From the NCBI GenBank assembly GCA_020631735.1, contig CM036160.1:110109860-110173859 (forward strand): a DNA stretch of 64,000 nt, read 5' to 3'. The DNA comes from Saccharum officinarum. Lineage: Eukaryota; Streptophyta; Magnoliopsida; Poales; Poaceae. A program made the translations under genes and the position numbers. Under the pieces are notes generated by a model. The model did no database searches and was not told the origin of the DNA. It was given only the letters and a program-made list of their open reading frames with translations. The stretch's first letter is position 1, and each line of letters starts with the position of its first letter. This document shows, piece after piece, positions 45,727-57,491 of the stretch.

Positions 45727-46654
45727 ATGGCGTCTATCAATCAGGCGATACGACACTTTGCCGACCCCCACCCGCTTGAGCAGACGCAGTACCACCATGA
45801 CGAGGCTGGTCTGTGCAACATCTGCCTGCTCAAACTCGCCGGGCTCCGCAGTCTCACCTACGGCTACCACTCCTGCAACATCCACCTCCACAGCGCGTGC
45901 GCCCGTTACTTCCCGGAGACCATCTCCTTCTTCGCGCATCCGGCACACACCCTGAAGCTCAGGCCCAGCCCTGGACGGGTATGCGACATCTGCAGAGGGG
46001 ACTGCCCCCCTCAAGGGAGCTTCGTGTACAGCTGCACCGGCTGCGGCTTCGACGTGCACCCTCTCTGCTCGATGCTCCCAGAGAGGGTAGCCCTTTCGAT
46101 CCAGACCATCAGCTCTGTATGTTCTCGTCAGAGTCGCCCGGGAGCTCCTCGGTCTGCCACCATCCTTTGCCCAGGTGGCACTACATCGGCTCTTCCCTCA
46201 AACTACACATCGCGTGTGCCATCGACACGCCCACGGGTGCCGCCGGCCAGGGTAGCAGCGGCCATGCTGCCGTCCCTGTCGTCTATGGCGCTGCCGGGAG
46301 CTATGGCGGCGCTGGCGTCGTCCAGCAAGGTAGCCATGGCGCTGTTAGCCAGCGCAGCTTATTTGGTGCCCCTGCCGGCCCTGAAGGCTTCTACAACCCG
46401 GTCATCCAGGGATACGGTCATGCCGGCCAGCCGGGCAGCTACTACTACTACTACGTGTCTACGTCCCTCATCCCATCCATGGCATCTACTACGGCCCTGC
46501 CGTGCCCAGCAGCGGCGCTAGCGGCAGTGGACAGCAGAGCATTTTCCACAACCCGAGCAGCCTGATGAGTGCCATAGCCAGGTTTCTCTTCCGCACCGCG
46601 ATCAGCGCGCTAGCCAGCGACCTGTGTTATCCGAGCTTCTGTCCGCGAGCTTGA
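45727..46654 (+). pseudogene. DC1 domain protein gene, second copy, two frameshifts
   Basis: Starts MASINQAIRHFADPHPLEQT. DC1 units: CNICLLKLAGL with HSCNIHLHSACARYF, then AHPAHTL, CDICRGDCPPQGSFVYSCTG with CGFDVHPLCSML. The frame shifts near 46100, continuing as HQLCMF, WHYIGSSLKLHIACAI and a Gly/Tyr/Ala-rich tail. It shifts again near 46455, ending HPIHGIYYGPAVPSSG, FHNPSSLMSAIARFLFRTA, stop 46652-46654. The tail is longer and different from the other two copies. As written only about 130 residues follow the DC1 frame. The frameshifts could be real lesions or base-calling errors. The CACTA insertion just upstream may have replaced its promoter. Confidence 0.75.
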
Positions 46655-47390
46655 ACTGAATTTCATGTTGTCGTAGGCATGCTGCCCCGGTGTCTGCCGG
46701 CCCTGCGACCGATCCCATTGAGTTTACATGTGTGCGTGGAGCAAGCTGCAGATGCTCGGCACGTACTACTATACTTTCTTTTTCCTCCATATATGCGTGT
46801 GTACACATGTGAGGCGCTGCAATAAGCGCTCAGACTGTGCTTGGATCAATCTAAAAAAAAGACTGCTTGGATCGACGGCTCATAGTCGTAGGCGTGGTGG
46901 CGCACTGTATGTAATAATCTCGTGTATTCAGTTTTCGGCTGTATTTCTTGTGCCATCCACGAGTTGTTGGGGTCTTGGGGATATGCACGCAGGGGGTGGC
47001 TCAGTCCATCTTGGAATAAGCTCTATTCGGTTTCTTAATCAAACCAGTGTGCATTCTACTGTCCGGTTAGTGGTGCCTTAACCCCATCACTAATGGCATC
47101 TCGTTGTGATATGATGATGGACGTGTATGATTGTTAATCTTCTTCTTAATGGAACATGTGTTACGTTCTCGAAAAAAAAGGTAATCCATTGTTGGCATCC
47201 TGTTGAGGCTCCAGCACCGCTCAGCTGGTCTTTGTCATTGTTCAATTGTTGCCATGTGTGTGTGATGCAATTTAGTTTTCATGAGTTGTTATTTAGGGAT
47301 GTTATTGTTAAACTACTCGTCACAGACACAAATTCTCAGGCGTACGTGGATTTTACGTCTGTGACAAAGGTTAGGCCGTGTGTCTAGCTA
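46655..47390. other. 3' flank of the second DC1 gene with a LINE-like tail
   Basis: At about 47090-47175, TGTTACGTTCTCGAAAAAAAA resembles the poly(A) end of a plant L1 insertion, and the bases before it look like its 3' UTR. No start or target duplication was identified. Confidence 0.4.
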
Positions 47391-48165
47391 TAATAAATTA
47401 AGGGATCTAACCTAGTGCAGCATCCGTAATTGACTGACACACATTGTGCTGCAGCTGGTGATATGCTCGTATTCTGCAGTAGTTGTTCAGTATCGTACAG
47501 TATACTAGTAGTATTTACTTATATATCAGCTGTTGTGCCTCTCTCGCTCCTTCTATACGTACGTAGAGATTATACTTCTTACCGACAAGCGGCAAGGGCT
47601 GCAGCTACGTACAGGTGCCCTTCTTTGCATTGCTCCTGGCGCCAAGGCGAAGATGTTCACCACGAATGTCAACATATACGGAATACGCCTTGCCCGGCAG
47701 GCTGGCAGCCGGGAAATGATGTCCCGTTCCCGGCGTTCTCCTTGCGTTGACCACCGGCTGTAATAAGCGGGAGACGTTGCATTGGGTCTCTAGACTCTAC
47801 CACGCCGCGGGCGCAGCGGCCGGTACCGGTAGAGCCGCACGCCCGCACGCGTCCCGCGCCGGCCCAAGTAGGGTTGACCTGACCTGGCGCATGCATGCAT
47901 GGTGCCCTGCTGCTGTGCGCCGTGCGCGGTCCCATAAGCTACACACATCACCATTTCACCAGTGGCATTCCCTCTCGATCCGATTGGTCGCTATGGCATC
48001 ACGCCATCACGGTCACGTACGGAATAATTGCACAAGTTGTGGTTAGGTCTTTGATTTTTACTTTTTTTAGTAGAGATGACTCAATCAATAGCCGCGTCTT
48101 TAGATATCTCTATTGCATTGGGGTCGTCAAATAGATCAACATCTATAAAAATAATGCAATTTCCA
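47391..48165 (+). repeat. Duplicated unit D2, copy without the CACTA element (empty site)
   Basis: Continuous counterpart of 15723-15839 plus 31395-32160. At 47503-47517 it reads TACTAGTAGTATTTA, where D1 has TACTAGT, the 15.6-kb CACTA element, then AGTAGCTAGTATTTA. Confidence 0.9.
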
Positions 48166-48827
48166 GCCTCTAGAAATGTGGTTATTTTCAAAGACGGCTG
48201 GAAATCTTGGACGCCCTTGAAATCCTATTTCTAGAGGCGTCTATGATTTTCAGCCGCTTATTGAAACTAAATCTTATTTCTAGAGGTGTTTAAGATTTTT
48301 AGTCACTTTCTTCCTCATCACGATAGAACTGTAGCCCAAGGAGGAGAAGGGGAAAGCTCCAACAACTTCCCCTAAAATTGCAATTCTAAGGGGAAAGTTT
48401 TGCTCTTGATTTCCCTAGAGGAGGTGACTCTAAAAGGTAAGTTCATGACATTCCTAACATCTTATTGAAGTTTAGTGCTAGATTACTTACTTAATTAGTT
48501 TTTTTTTGTTTTATATCTCTTTTTACATGGTTGAGACAAGTATAGATAAAATTAGATCATGCCTTTGAAAGCCCTAAGATAAATTTAAGTAAGGGGTATG
48601 ATTCTCTAAGCTTAATTAGGACCATGTCTTTATTTTTATGGTCTATTGGATAGTTTTTGAATGGGGATTAAGTTTGGATTTAGGAATAGATCTGGAATTA
48701 TTTTGCCAGTCAATAGTCAGTTTTTGAAAGGAGACTAAGTTTGCATCAATACGAGTTGAATATTAATTATTGTTAACTATTTTCTTTTAGTATGTTGATT
48801 ATAATTATAATTTTTTGTTAATTGAAA
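48166..48827. other. AT-rich interval
   Basis: Two TATTTCTAGAGGCGTCTA / TATTTCTAGAGGTGTTTA phrases (about 48228 and 48280). Nothing coding. Confidence 0.35.
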
Positions 48828-50398
48828 TGATTGAGTCGATGCCTAGAGAGAGTGAATAGGCATAAAAAATCTTGAGCACAATTAGCAATTAAAACAACAA
48901 GATATAAACTAAACCAAAGACCAAAATTGGTCTAGGCCAGATTCCTTAGAGATGGTTCAGCCATCCTGAGCAAACTGGGTTGGTTTTTGCTAAACTGCCT
49001 AGATATTTTTCATTTTTTGCTTTATTTCTTCACTCACTTCAATCCAAGGTGCTTGGTGGTGTTTTGGGGTGTTTTAAAACTTATTCAAAGTGTCTCTACC
49101 CCCACAACACGCGCAACCGAGTAGACACAAACATAACCTCAAATACATGAAATAAATGCAATGTAAATATATAAGAATGTGAGGCAAACCAAACAAGGGG
49201 ACATTGTGATACATTTCCAAGAGTTTGGATCTCTACTTGGATCCTACGTCTCCATTGTGGAAACTATGAGGGACCTCCCGAGCTCTAGTCGGGTCTATTT
49301 CAGTCACTTTCCATGCTCCACTAATTGACTTTTTTCCTCGAGGGGGCAAGATTGCAGCCTGCACAAACTTTCTGCGGCACTCCACAAACTTCGGTGCTCG
49401 TTGGTGACACTTATCCATCTAGCATGAGTGATGCTCTAAGAGTAACAAATGCTTCACCACGGACATGACATTATCACAAAGTGCTCAAGGATTTGCTCAG
49501 CTCACTAGTGCCCACACATGCTCACAGACTCTAATCTTGCTTTCTAATTCAACAGATATAACAAATTTCACTCAAATCCTACAAAAGGGTGAATTAGGAG
49601 CTCTCCCAAAGCTATTATGAAGTTTGGCAACTCTCTAAAGCATTAGCAATCCTCCAATGGCCATGGGAGGGGGTATAAGTAGCTCCAAACTAGTCGATGT
49701 GGCTTTTCAATCAAAACCAGCCTAGGCCTGCTTCCTAAACTGGTCTGAGTCGGTTTACTCAGAACTAGCCGTTATACAATTAAAACCGGTGAAACCAGCC
49801 CTAGCCTGTTTTTCTAGACTGCTCAAGATTAACCCCAATTTTATTTCCACGTTGGTCTCTCAGAATTCTCACTTGGGTATTTTGAGCACTTCTAGACCTC
49901 ATGTTATTTAGTGTTGCATCTCTCTTGGTAGTACGATATATCTATACTCAAGAATTAATGATACCCATTTTATAGCACTTGAGCTTGTCATTCTTCTGAT
50001 AGGGCTTTCAACACCGTTTTATAGCACTTGAGCTTAGTCGACTCCTCATTTGTGACCATTTGAGTGCTTTCAACACCGTCGTCGATGCTTTGATCTGAAT
50101 CACCCTGAGCTATGACTTTGGATTACTCAAATCATTTGATCAAGACTACATTTTTTATCCAAAAGTCACCTTTATTCCTAATAATTCATTAATGCTTTGA
50201 TCCACCTCACTATTTGACTTCTCATAGCTTGACTAATGCAAGACTCAATATAAAATTTTTCTTCTTCACCTTAGCCTTGGTCCATCGGTGCCCAAGTCGT
50301 CGTTTGCCCTTCACCTTTGCTTAGTCCCTCGAAATACTTTCCTTGGTATCTTCACCTTTCAAGCCATCCTAAGCCATATAGTGAGATTTGAACCAACA
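48828..50398 (-). repeat. Degenerate Sirevirus-like solo LTR or LTR fragment
   Basis: On the minus strand it starts TGTTGGTTCAAATC, has GGGCACCGATGGACCAAGGC (compare GGCGCCGATGGACCGACGC in the 10.6-13.1 kb LTR) and ends CCTATTCACTCTCTCTAGGC, like the Sirevirus LTR end. Internal palindromes are CpG-poor (AAACCGGT/CTAGGC types). No matching 5-bp target duplication was seen. Confidence 0.55.
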
Positions 50399-50698
50399 AT
50401 AAACATACATTGAAATCCATTTCATTTGCATTGTTGTCTTTTGTTTGAAGTAAATTGTTTTATGAGTTTCCTTCTTAAAAATATTCAACTTGAGATTTTT
50501 CCAGCTTCAACAACCATTCAGAATTATGAAACCCAAAATCCACTTTGCATGATATGACCAAGGTTCACATTAGAGACCAATAGATATCAATCAAATCATG
50601 TCTCTTTAGCATATGCTTGTCATTTATGCATTTTATCATATAGACTTGGACTCATTTCTCATTTATGTCATTTGCTTCACATTGTGATCCTAAAAACA
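50399..50698. other. Interval with no recognised feature
   Basis: AT-rich, no coding signal. Confidence 0.4.
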
Positions 50699-50700
50699 TA

Positions 50701-51071
50701 CTAATCTTTCTGTCCCAAAAATATTGCAATTGTAGGACTGGACACTAAAACCAATGCACTTGGCAAATTACGAAAATGCCCTCATCCAGTCATCCCCAAC
50801 GAGTGGACAGGATTGAGAGAGGGGTTCACTGGGGAATGTCAACGAACGAGCATGTGTGCGGGAGCCTTCTGCAACAAGGAACGAGTGGACAGGAGGTCTC
50901 AATGTCGGTGCATGATTTTTTTCTGCCCAACGAAATGAATGGGAAACATCTTGTTCTGGTTTTGTTCTCAATAGGTTCATAGGCTGACACCTAGCCAGTA
51001 GTCAAAATGTGCAAATTTTTTTGGGAAAAAATTTGAACTCCACGACTGCATTATTTTTGGGACGGAGGGAG
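50701..51071. mobile_element. Stowaway-like MITE 1
   Basis: Left TTTCTGTCCCAAAAATATTG and right ATTATTTTTGGGACGGAGGG are inverted. TA at 50699-50700 and at 51072-51073. It is 371 bp with no coding content of note. Confidence 0.85.
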
Positions 51072-51073
51072 TA

Positions 51074-51327
51074 CCTCCTTTCCGTTTTATCTGGCGCACA
51101 CGTATATCAAGATTCAAACTTTAAAAACTTTGACCAATAATTAGGCTAATAATTTTTAACTATTATAACACAAACTTTATATGATTAGATTTATAAGGAA
51201 TTATACTATCCAGTGAATATAAGTTTATAAGCATAAATAATATAATATAAAGCAACTCAATGATCAAAGTATAATCTAGGAGACCGTGTCATTCTGACTT
51301 GCGCCAGATAAAATGGAACGGGAGGAG
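51074..51327. mobile_element. Stowaway-like MITE 2, abutting MITE 1
   Basis: CCTCCTTTCCGTTTTATCTG with inverse CAGATAAAATGGAACGGGAG, TA on both sides. The left TA (51072-51073) is shared with MITE 1. Confidence 0.88.
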
Positions 51328-51870
51328 TATCAACTAAACCTAGGACTAAATACATGCAATTCTAATTGAATCTCATTAATCTCTTAATCGTGTTGTCATC
51401 CAATCCACCAAAACCCACTTAGGGCATGTACACTTTCATTTGTTAAATTAATTAATTAATTGTTTTGATTAGGGACTACTTGTACCTATCTAGGTAGCTA
51501 GATTGATGGTAGGTTTTACTTTTTTTACATTGACGATTCAAGTGAAATTGATCGGTTCTATTTTTACTTAAAATTGAATGATTTTTACATTACCACATTC
51601 GGTATAGCAATTATTGTTTATTTATATTAATTATTGTTGCTTTACATTTCCACATAAATGAAGAACAGAAGGTGGCGGTCAGGGCTTTCTTCCTCTTCCT
51701 AGATCAGCTCAAATCGCATAGAGTCGACTATTGAGCTGAATCAGCAACGAAATACAGGCTATCGAATATGATCTTGGTGCCTAGAGCGAAGGTGTCGACG
51801 TCGTTGTTGATGAAACCCATCTAATGTGTTCAAGTGGATCTATGTAAGAAGTCCACCACCCCCTACATGG
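51328..51870. other. Interval with no recognised feature
   Basis: AT-rich, no coding signal. Confidence 0.4.
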
Positions 51871-52250
51871 CGTGCCAACTATTGATGGTTTTAGCCTCCA
51901 ACTAGTAATTAGCATAAACATGCGTGGCAGATCAGAGGGTAGCACACAGGATATGGGTTTTTATTGGTTTAGACATGGGCCCTACATCTAGTTGAATATG
52001 AACTTTGTTGTTGTGCACTATGCGCTAGGTGTGGCTATGGGTTTATATTGGTTTAGGCATGGGCCCCGGCTGATTAAGGTTTGTTTCCTAGCTTGTTACA
52101 AGGATATCTAGCCGGATCTTTACAATTTAGGAAACTTAACTATATCGGTATCTCTTAAGTTAATCTGGGTCTTGTCAACCAAATAGATGATATATCCTCA
52201 AAGGTACACCTCCGGCTGGGGGGCCTTTTCCTTCCCATTAAGAATATCCA
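51871..52250. repeat. Degenerate gypsy LTR fragment
   Basis: ACATGGCGTGCCAACTATTG resembles the primer-site/LTR junction (TGGCGCGCCAACTGTCG) of common grass gypsy elements read from the minus strand. It is followed by GGTTTTTATTGGTTTAGACA and GGGCCCTACATCTAGTTG, typical LTR phrases. A second, similar phrase lies at 52040-52065. Confidence 0.5.
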
Positions 52251-52274
52251 CAGGGCTCTTGGGTGGACATGTTG

Positions 52275-52397
52275 CCAACAAAGGACATACTAACCAACTG
52301 AGCTATGCTTAGTTTACACATTATTTTCTCGAGGAGAAATACATTCAACCGAGCTATGCTTAGTTACCCATTACTTTCTCGAGGAGAAATACATTCA
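52275..52397. repeat. Two-copy ~60-bp direct repeat
   Basis: GAGCTATGCTTAGTT...TTTCTCGAGGAGAAATACATTC occurs at about 52299-52337 and 52351-52396. Confidence 0.8.
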
Positions 52398-52887
52398 GAT
52401 GTTAGAATGATATAGAAAATTTGATTTGTTTTATCTCTCATTTCCTCACCCTTCTGGAGCTCAAATACAAGATTCATACGTCTGAATAATACATTACATT
52501 CTTTCTGATCGATTGCTTTAACCACATATTGGCTTAAATTTAGATCAAATTATGAATGGATGTGGTCTACTACCACTCGCAAAGTCGCAATTATTTATTA
52601 GCCCATGTTCTAACTGCCTCTCCCTCAAGAAAATGGAATGTTACGGCTGACAAAATCTGTGTGTACAAACTCCCGAGGTTTTACGTATTTGTTAATTTTA
52701 GTCCACACAGCAGACACATTGAAAATAACACGTACAGAATGTCAAATGACAACACAATGGGCCACTTGCTATGGAGGATAATGACTCTAATTTTCTTTGA
52801 CAAGGTATACGCCAAATATGATTGAAACATTGTTAGAGCCCAAAGTCTCAAACGATATGAACCAGCCGAGATATGCTAGTGTCCCTC

Positions 52888-52895
52888 TATATAAG
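52888..52895 (+). promoter_or_regulatory. TATA box of the third DC1 gene
   Basis: TATATAAG 119 bp before the ATG at 53014. Confidence 0.6.
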
Positions 52896-53013
52896 TGATT
52901 AGCTCCTGAAGGGCATGCCCAAGCCCAACTCCCCAGAACCAGGCTTAGCTTAGCTTCAGAGTTCTCTTGTGTTTCTCCAAACCAAAAACACATATCCTTG
53001 TTTGGCCACCGTC

Positions 53014-53751
53014 ATGGCGTCTGGTCACCGGAGACACTTCGCCGACCCACATGTGCTTCTGAAGACGCCGTACAATAACACTTCCACCCACATATGCGAC
53101 ATCTGCAAATCCAAGCTGGCCGGCCTCGTGGGGTACCGCTGCAGCGCCTGCAACTTCGACATCCATGAGGCTTGCGCCGATTACTTCAAGCAGACAATCT
53201 CCTTCTTCGCGCATCCCTGGCACACCCTCACGCTAAGCCGCATGCCCAGCTCCCGTGTTGGATCGTTCTGCGACCTCTGCAAGGAGGGCTGTCCCCCGGG
53301 AGATTTGGTGTACCGCTGCGTCGATTGCCTCTTCGATGTGCACCCTCTCTGCACCTTGCTCCCGCAGACCATCCGTAGCCCTCTCCACCCACGGCATGAC
53401 CTTCGCCTGGTCACTTCACTCGGCACGTGCATGTGCGGCTGCGAAGAATTGTCCGTGTGGAACTACGTCTGCTCTTGTCCGTTCATGGTAAACATCGCGT
53501 GCGTCTCCGGCGCGCCCAGCAGCAGTGGCCGGTGGCCGAAGCAACACCAGCAGCGGCCAGAGCCTTGCCGTCACACCGAGCCGTCGTTCCTCCGTCGCCA
53601 AGTTTCTTCTCAAGACAAGCTTCCATGTCGCGATCAACGCAGCGACCGGCGGCTTGGCATCGCCGGTGCTCGAAGTCCTATCGGAGGCCTTCAGTTGATT
53701 GCTATATCATGTCTCTCCCTCGGCGCCGGGCCACCTCCACCTGGCATGTGA
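53014..53751 (+). CDS. DC1 domain protein, third copy, C-terminal frameshift
   Basis: ATG at 53014 (MASGHRRHFADPHVLLKTPY) matches the other copies better than the upstream in-frame ATG at 52969. DC1 units: CDICKSKLAGLVGYRCSACN with FDIHEACADYF, AHPWHTL, CDLCKEGCPPGDLVYRCVDC with LFDVHPLCTLLP, LHPRHDL, CMCGCEEL, YVC. Up to IACVSGAPSSSG it parallels the first copy. It then runs on in a shifted frame to 53751. In the alternative frame the ancestral end AKFLLKTSFHVAINAATGGL, then EVLSEAFS and TGA at 53696-53698, is intact, so a single indel near 53515-53535 separates them. Zinc ligands are all before the shift, so a DC1 protein with a novel tail could still be made. Its last 340 bp plus 3' flank are repeated at 59876. 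Confidence 0.8.
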   Translation: MASGHRRHFADPHVLLKTPYNNTSTHICDICKSKLAGLVGYRCSACNFDIHEACADYFKQTISFFAHPWHTLTLSRMPSSRVGSFCDLCKEGCPPGDLVYRCVDCLFDVHPLCTLLPQTIRSPLHPRHDLRLVTSLGTCMCGCEELSVWNYVCSCPFMVNIACVSGAPSSSGRWPKQHQQRPEPCRHTEPSFLRRQVSSQDKLPCRDQRSDRRLGIAGARSPIGGLQLIAISCLSLGAGPPPPGM

Positions 53752-53895
53752 TTCACCTGTCGCTCCTTAATTTGCCTTCAACTTTTAAGTTTTTGAGACT
53801 CTGCGAGCATTGAGTGCAGTCTGTAATGTCTTTTTTGTATTCGGTTTTCCTGTTCTTTTCTTATGCCGTGTGAGCTATGGAATTATGGATAAGCT
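53412..53895 (+). repeat. 484-bp direct repeat, copy 1 (3' half of third DC1 gene)
   Basis: From CACTTCACTCGGCACG to TGGATAAGCT it is identical in length, and in every base compared, to 59876-60359. Confidence 0.95.
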
Positions 53896-54009
53896 TTTAG
53901 ATCGTCTAGGGTAGTAGAGTGGGGAATACCGTTCTATTTGGTATAAACACATAGATAGATGTCCAGCAGAGAGATCCGAAGAGGGAGAGAGGGAAAAGAG
54001 AGGAGACGG

Positions 54010-54321
54010 ACCATCGGGCTTGGTGGAGCTGCTGGCGCCGGTGAAGAGGCGATGGTGGCGCGGACGTCGGGGTCGATGCAGCGGCGACGATGGACTTCCC
54101 GTCGCCTACAGCCCCTCCTCTCGATCGGTCTAGGGAAGGAGGTGGTGGCAGTTACTGTGGCGGTGAACCTCATGTTCTGTGCCCCTGGCCCCCACCTCCT
54201 CTTTATAGGGCTGCGCGACAGGGGCCCACCGACTAGGAGTCGGTTAAGCATCCCCGATCAGGACGCGGTCAAAGGGTCCGAGTTGGCCGTTGGGCCAATT
54301 CGGTTGAGATCTATTCTAACA
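54010..54321 (-). repeat. Copia LTR segment, left copy (312 bp)
   Basis: Identical to 59564-59875. Includes a minus-strand TATA box (CCCTATAAAGAGG at about 54197-54209). Confidence 0.9.
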
Positions 54322-54750
54322 TTCTCCCCTTTGATCTCAACTTATCCTTTAACTTTAAACTTTGACTTTAATTCCTTTTACTTTTATTTGTTCCATCACA
54401 GATTAGTGTATAGAGCATGCTTCATCGTCACGGTCAATTGCCAATAGATTTAACAGCTACAATACACGTCTCTGTTCTGAAACAGATTCTTGAACTTTTT
54501 TTTTGCCCTTTATTGTCCGGAAATCATAGGCTATACCATAGACCCATGTCGACTGTGTGTTTTCTGAACACACTGGGTGGTAAGCCTTTGGTAAGTGGAT
54601 CCGTTAGCACTTTTATGTTACTTTTACATTCAATACCATTAGTATGATTCCGGACTTTCTCCTTTACAACGTACAACTTTAATGTCAATGTGTTTGGCGG
54701 CACACTTGACTCGTTGTTATAGGAGCAAACTACTTAAATGGTCATTGCTG
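54322..54750 (-). pseudogene. Copia RNase H C-terminus remnant
   Basis: Minus strand: KCAAKHIDIKVV, then LTDPLTKGLPPSVFRKHTVD and MGLWYSL. This is the usual end of copia polyproteins (R.KHIDI..H...ADPLTKGLP...MGL), with stops upstream. It ends just before the polypurine tract and LTR. Confidence 0.75.
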
Positions 54751-56770
54751 TTGACAACCATTATCAATTCCGGGTACAAGTTACTTAACCATTTTGCCTG
54801 TCCCTCAGCCTCATATCATGCTATATTATAACTTTACATCACTGATGATACTAGAACTGTTTCTTTTGGAGCTTTTCCACAATAAAACTCCAACTACGAG
54901 TGTTAGCTACTATGTGGGTTTCACTAAACATCTCGCCAAAATTTAACATTGTACTCACAACTACTTGAGAGTACTTGTTCTTTCCTTTTAGCATGAGGCC
55001 GACATTTTAACTCCATTCCAGTGATCTATATCTGGACTGGACTTTTGCCAAAACAACCCGGATACGTAAACTGTGTCAGGGCAAGGTCTTATCTTTGTAC
55101 TCATTAAGCTTTCAACAGCTGAAGCATATAGGACGTCCATCTATAACAATCTTACATTGCTTTTGGAACATTGAAGTTCTTAAACTATTACCCTGACCAT
55201 GAGAACAGGCGTAGGTTTATCCGCATAGGTATTTTATTTCTTTAGAAACTTTTCTTAGCATGCCTATGCGATAGTTATAATACCCCTTTTATTCTATCTC
55301 GATGAATTTCAATTCTTTTAACGAGATACATTTCACCGAGAATTTTCTCATTGAAGCTTGAGGACAAGAACTTCTTCTCATGCAGTAGATTGACATCACT
55401 ATTAACCATTAAGGTGTCAACCACACAAGATTAGGAAATGAATTTCCCTTTCTATAACTTTGTACATATGCAATTGTCCTCTCATTATCTTTAACCCAAA
55501 ATTTCTAATTGACTCTTCAACTTTAAATGCCACTGTCTATAGATTTGCTCCATTCCATAAGAGATTTCTACAGGTGGCATCCCTTACATTCTTTCTTTTC
55601 ATGACAAAACCTCTGGGTTATGCCACGTAATTATTTTCATACAAATCCCATTGGAAAATGCTATCTTTACTTTCATCTGATGTAACTCAGATCATAATGT
55701 GCCACTAGCACTCATTGTAATCTATTCATTCGCTTCGCGCAAAAAACTTTTGATTCAAGTCGCGCTCCACATCTTTACACATTCCCTTTGGAGTCACATT
55801 TCGTCTTGTAGACCCATCACAGCCTACTGTCTTGGCTCCTTAGGAATTTATTCTAGATCCCAAAATACTATTGGTATTATCGATTTCATTTCATCTTTCT
55901 TTGTTTCTTGCCACTTAGACGAGTGAACGCCTCTCATGGCTTCTTCAAATTAGTTGGGATTACCCTCTATTTGAATTTCACCAATATAGACTTTATAATC
56001 ATCAGAAATATCTGACTTTCTTATTCTTTTAGACTTTCTGGGGCCTTAGCTACTAGCATTTCTTGACCTTTATTGCCAAAGGACAATTGATTCTATAAGG
56101 TCCTGTGTAACAAGATCCTTGTTTACATTATTCATCCTCCTTGCGGAGTTAGGTCTCTTTGTACCATGCTCCCCCAGATTGTCCCATCTTTAATTTTCTT
56201 ATTTTGGGTTTAATCTGCTAAAACTCATATGGTGCATTTAGCACCGCCTTTAAAACTCTGAACACGTCCAGTATGAATACTGGCTGACTATGCTATCTTT
56301 CTGTTACAACTGTAAAAGGTCCATGAATTTAGCTATATCTTTACTTTAGGGGTATCGATATTATGACCGTCTTACTCCCCCGACGATCACATTCATCTTT
56401 TATAGATCACTTTAGTATGCATCGCATTGTCTGAATTATGGGGAAGTGTCTTTCTTAATTGTCTCACCTTTCTCCCCCTCGAAATGTGGTATGAACTTTT
56501 CTACCACAATTTCGAAAACTATCCAGAACCCTTGTGAATGAGGAAACTTTGATTACTTTCTTCATCCACATGATTACATCATGCAAATGAAATTATTTCT
56601 TAATTCGTTGGGAGTACTTTTTCCTCATTTCACTTCAAAAAACTCAACAGAGTCTTTTATCATTAATACTTTCGCAAGTCGCGCTTGCATGTCATTCTTA
56701 TCTTGAGGTTTGTCTGTAACTTTCTGTTCTCCTTAAACTTATACTAGGATAGCATAAGAGCTACCCTAAT

Positions 56771-56979
56771 CTTTCTCCCTGTGCGGGATACACTCAAAGC
56801 ACATGAGTCATCATAACTTTCTCCCGCCATGCAGGATAAATACTATGTTAAATTTCTCCCGCCATGCAGGATTGATTAACATAAGTACTATGCCAACTTT
56901 ACCCCGCCATGCGGGTATTTTCTCAAACTTTTCCCGTCATGCGGGTACTATCACAAACTTTTCCCCGCCATGCGAGATA
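56771..56979. repeat. Six-copy short palindrome array (CCCGCCATGCGGG)
   Basis: Copies near 56776, 56821, 56856, 56901, 56932 and 56962, spaced about 30-45 bp, each preceded by AACTTTY-type sequence. The consensus folds as CCCGC / GCGGG with a CAT loop. Confidence 0.85.
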
Positions 56980-57491
56980 ATTTTCTTGAAGGGACACAAA
57001 TTGTCAATATTGGCTCATATTCAATCAACAAATTTAGAAATAAATTCAAATACTCTTTAACACACATGCTTAATCCGACGTTGGTCAAATTAAACACGCA
57101 TGTCACTTATTACATTTCAAATCATGATGATTAAGTCTAAAAAATATTACTTATTATTATTATTTTAAAGAGTACATAAAAGACATCTTTTAAACTAAGC
57201 TCTTATTGCTCTATTTCTTTCTTGGATCAATATCCTGGAATTCTTTCTTTTGAAGTCATTCTTTAAAGAGACCGTAGTCCCTTACACAATGGTCTTCTTT
57301 TTGCAAATATTGCACTTTTCATCTTCTGAGTCACAAGTACCCAGCTCATTTCCTTTTCACCCTTCAAGAATAAAGGCATGAAGTTCTTTGTCTGAAAACA
57401 TTAATCAGTAATCAACAATAATAAGCATGAAAATAACCCTACATTGGTCTGGTTAAAGACATGCACATTAAACTTTTAAATCTTTATGTTC

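Noticed and set aside
52262..52310. tRNA-like stretch (minus GCATAGCTCAGTTGGTTAG)
   Set aside because: Only the D-arm/A-box resembles a tRNA. No acceptor stem, anticodon arm or B-box was found, so neither a tRNA nor a SINE can be supported.
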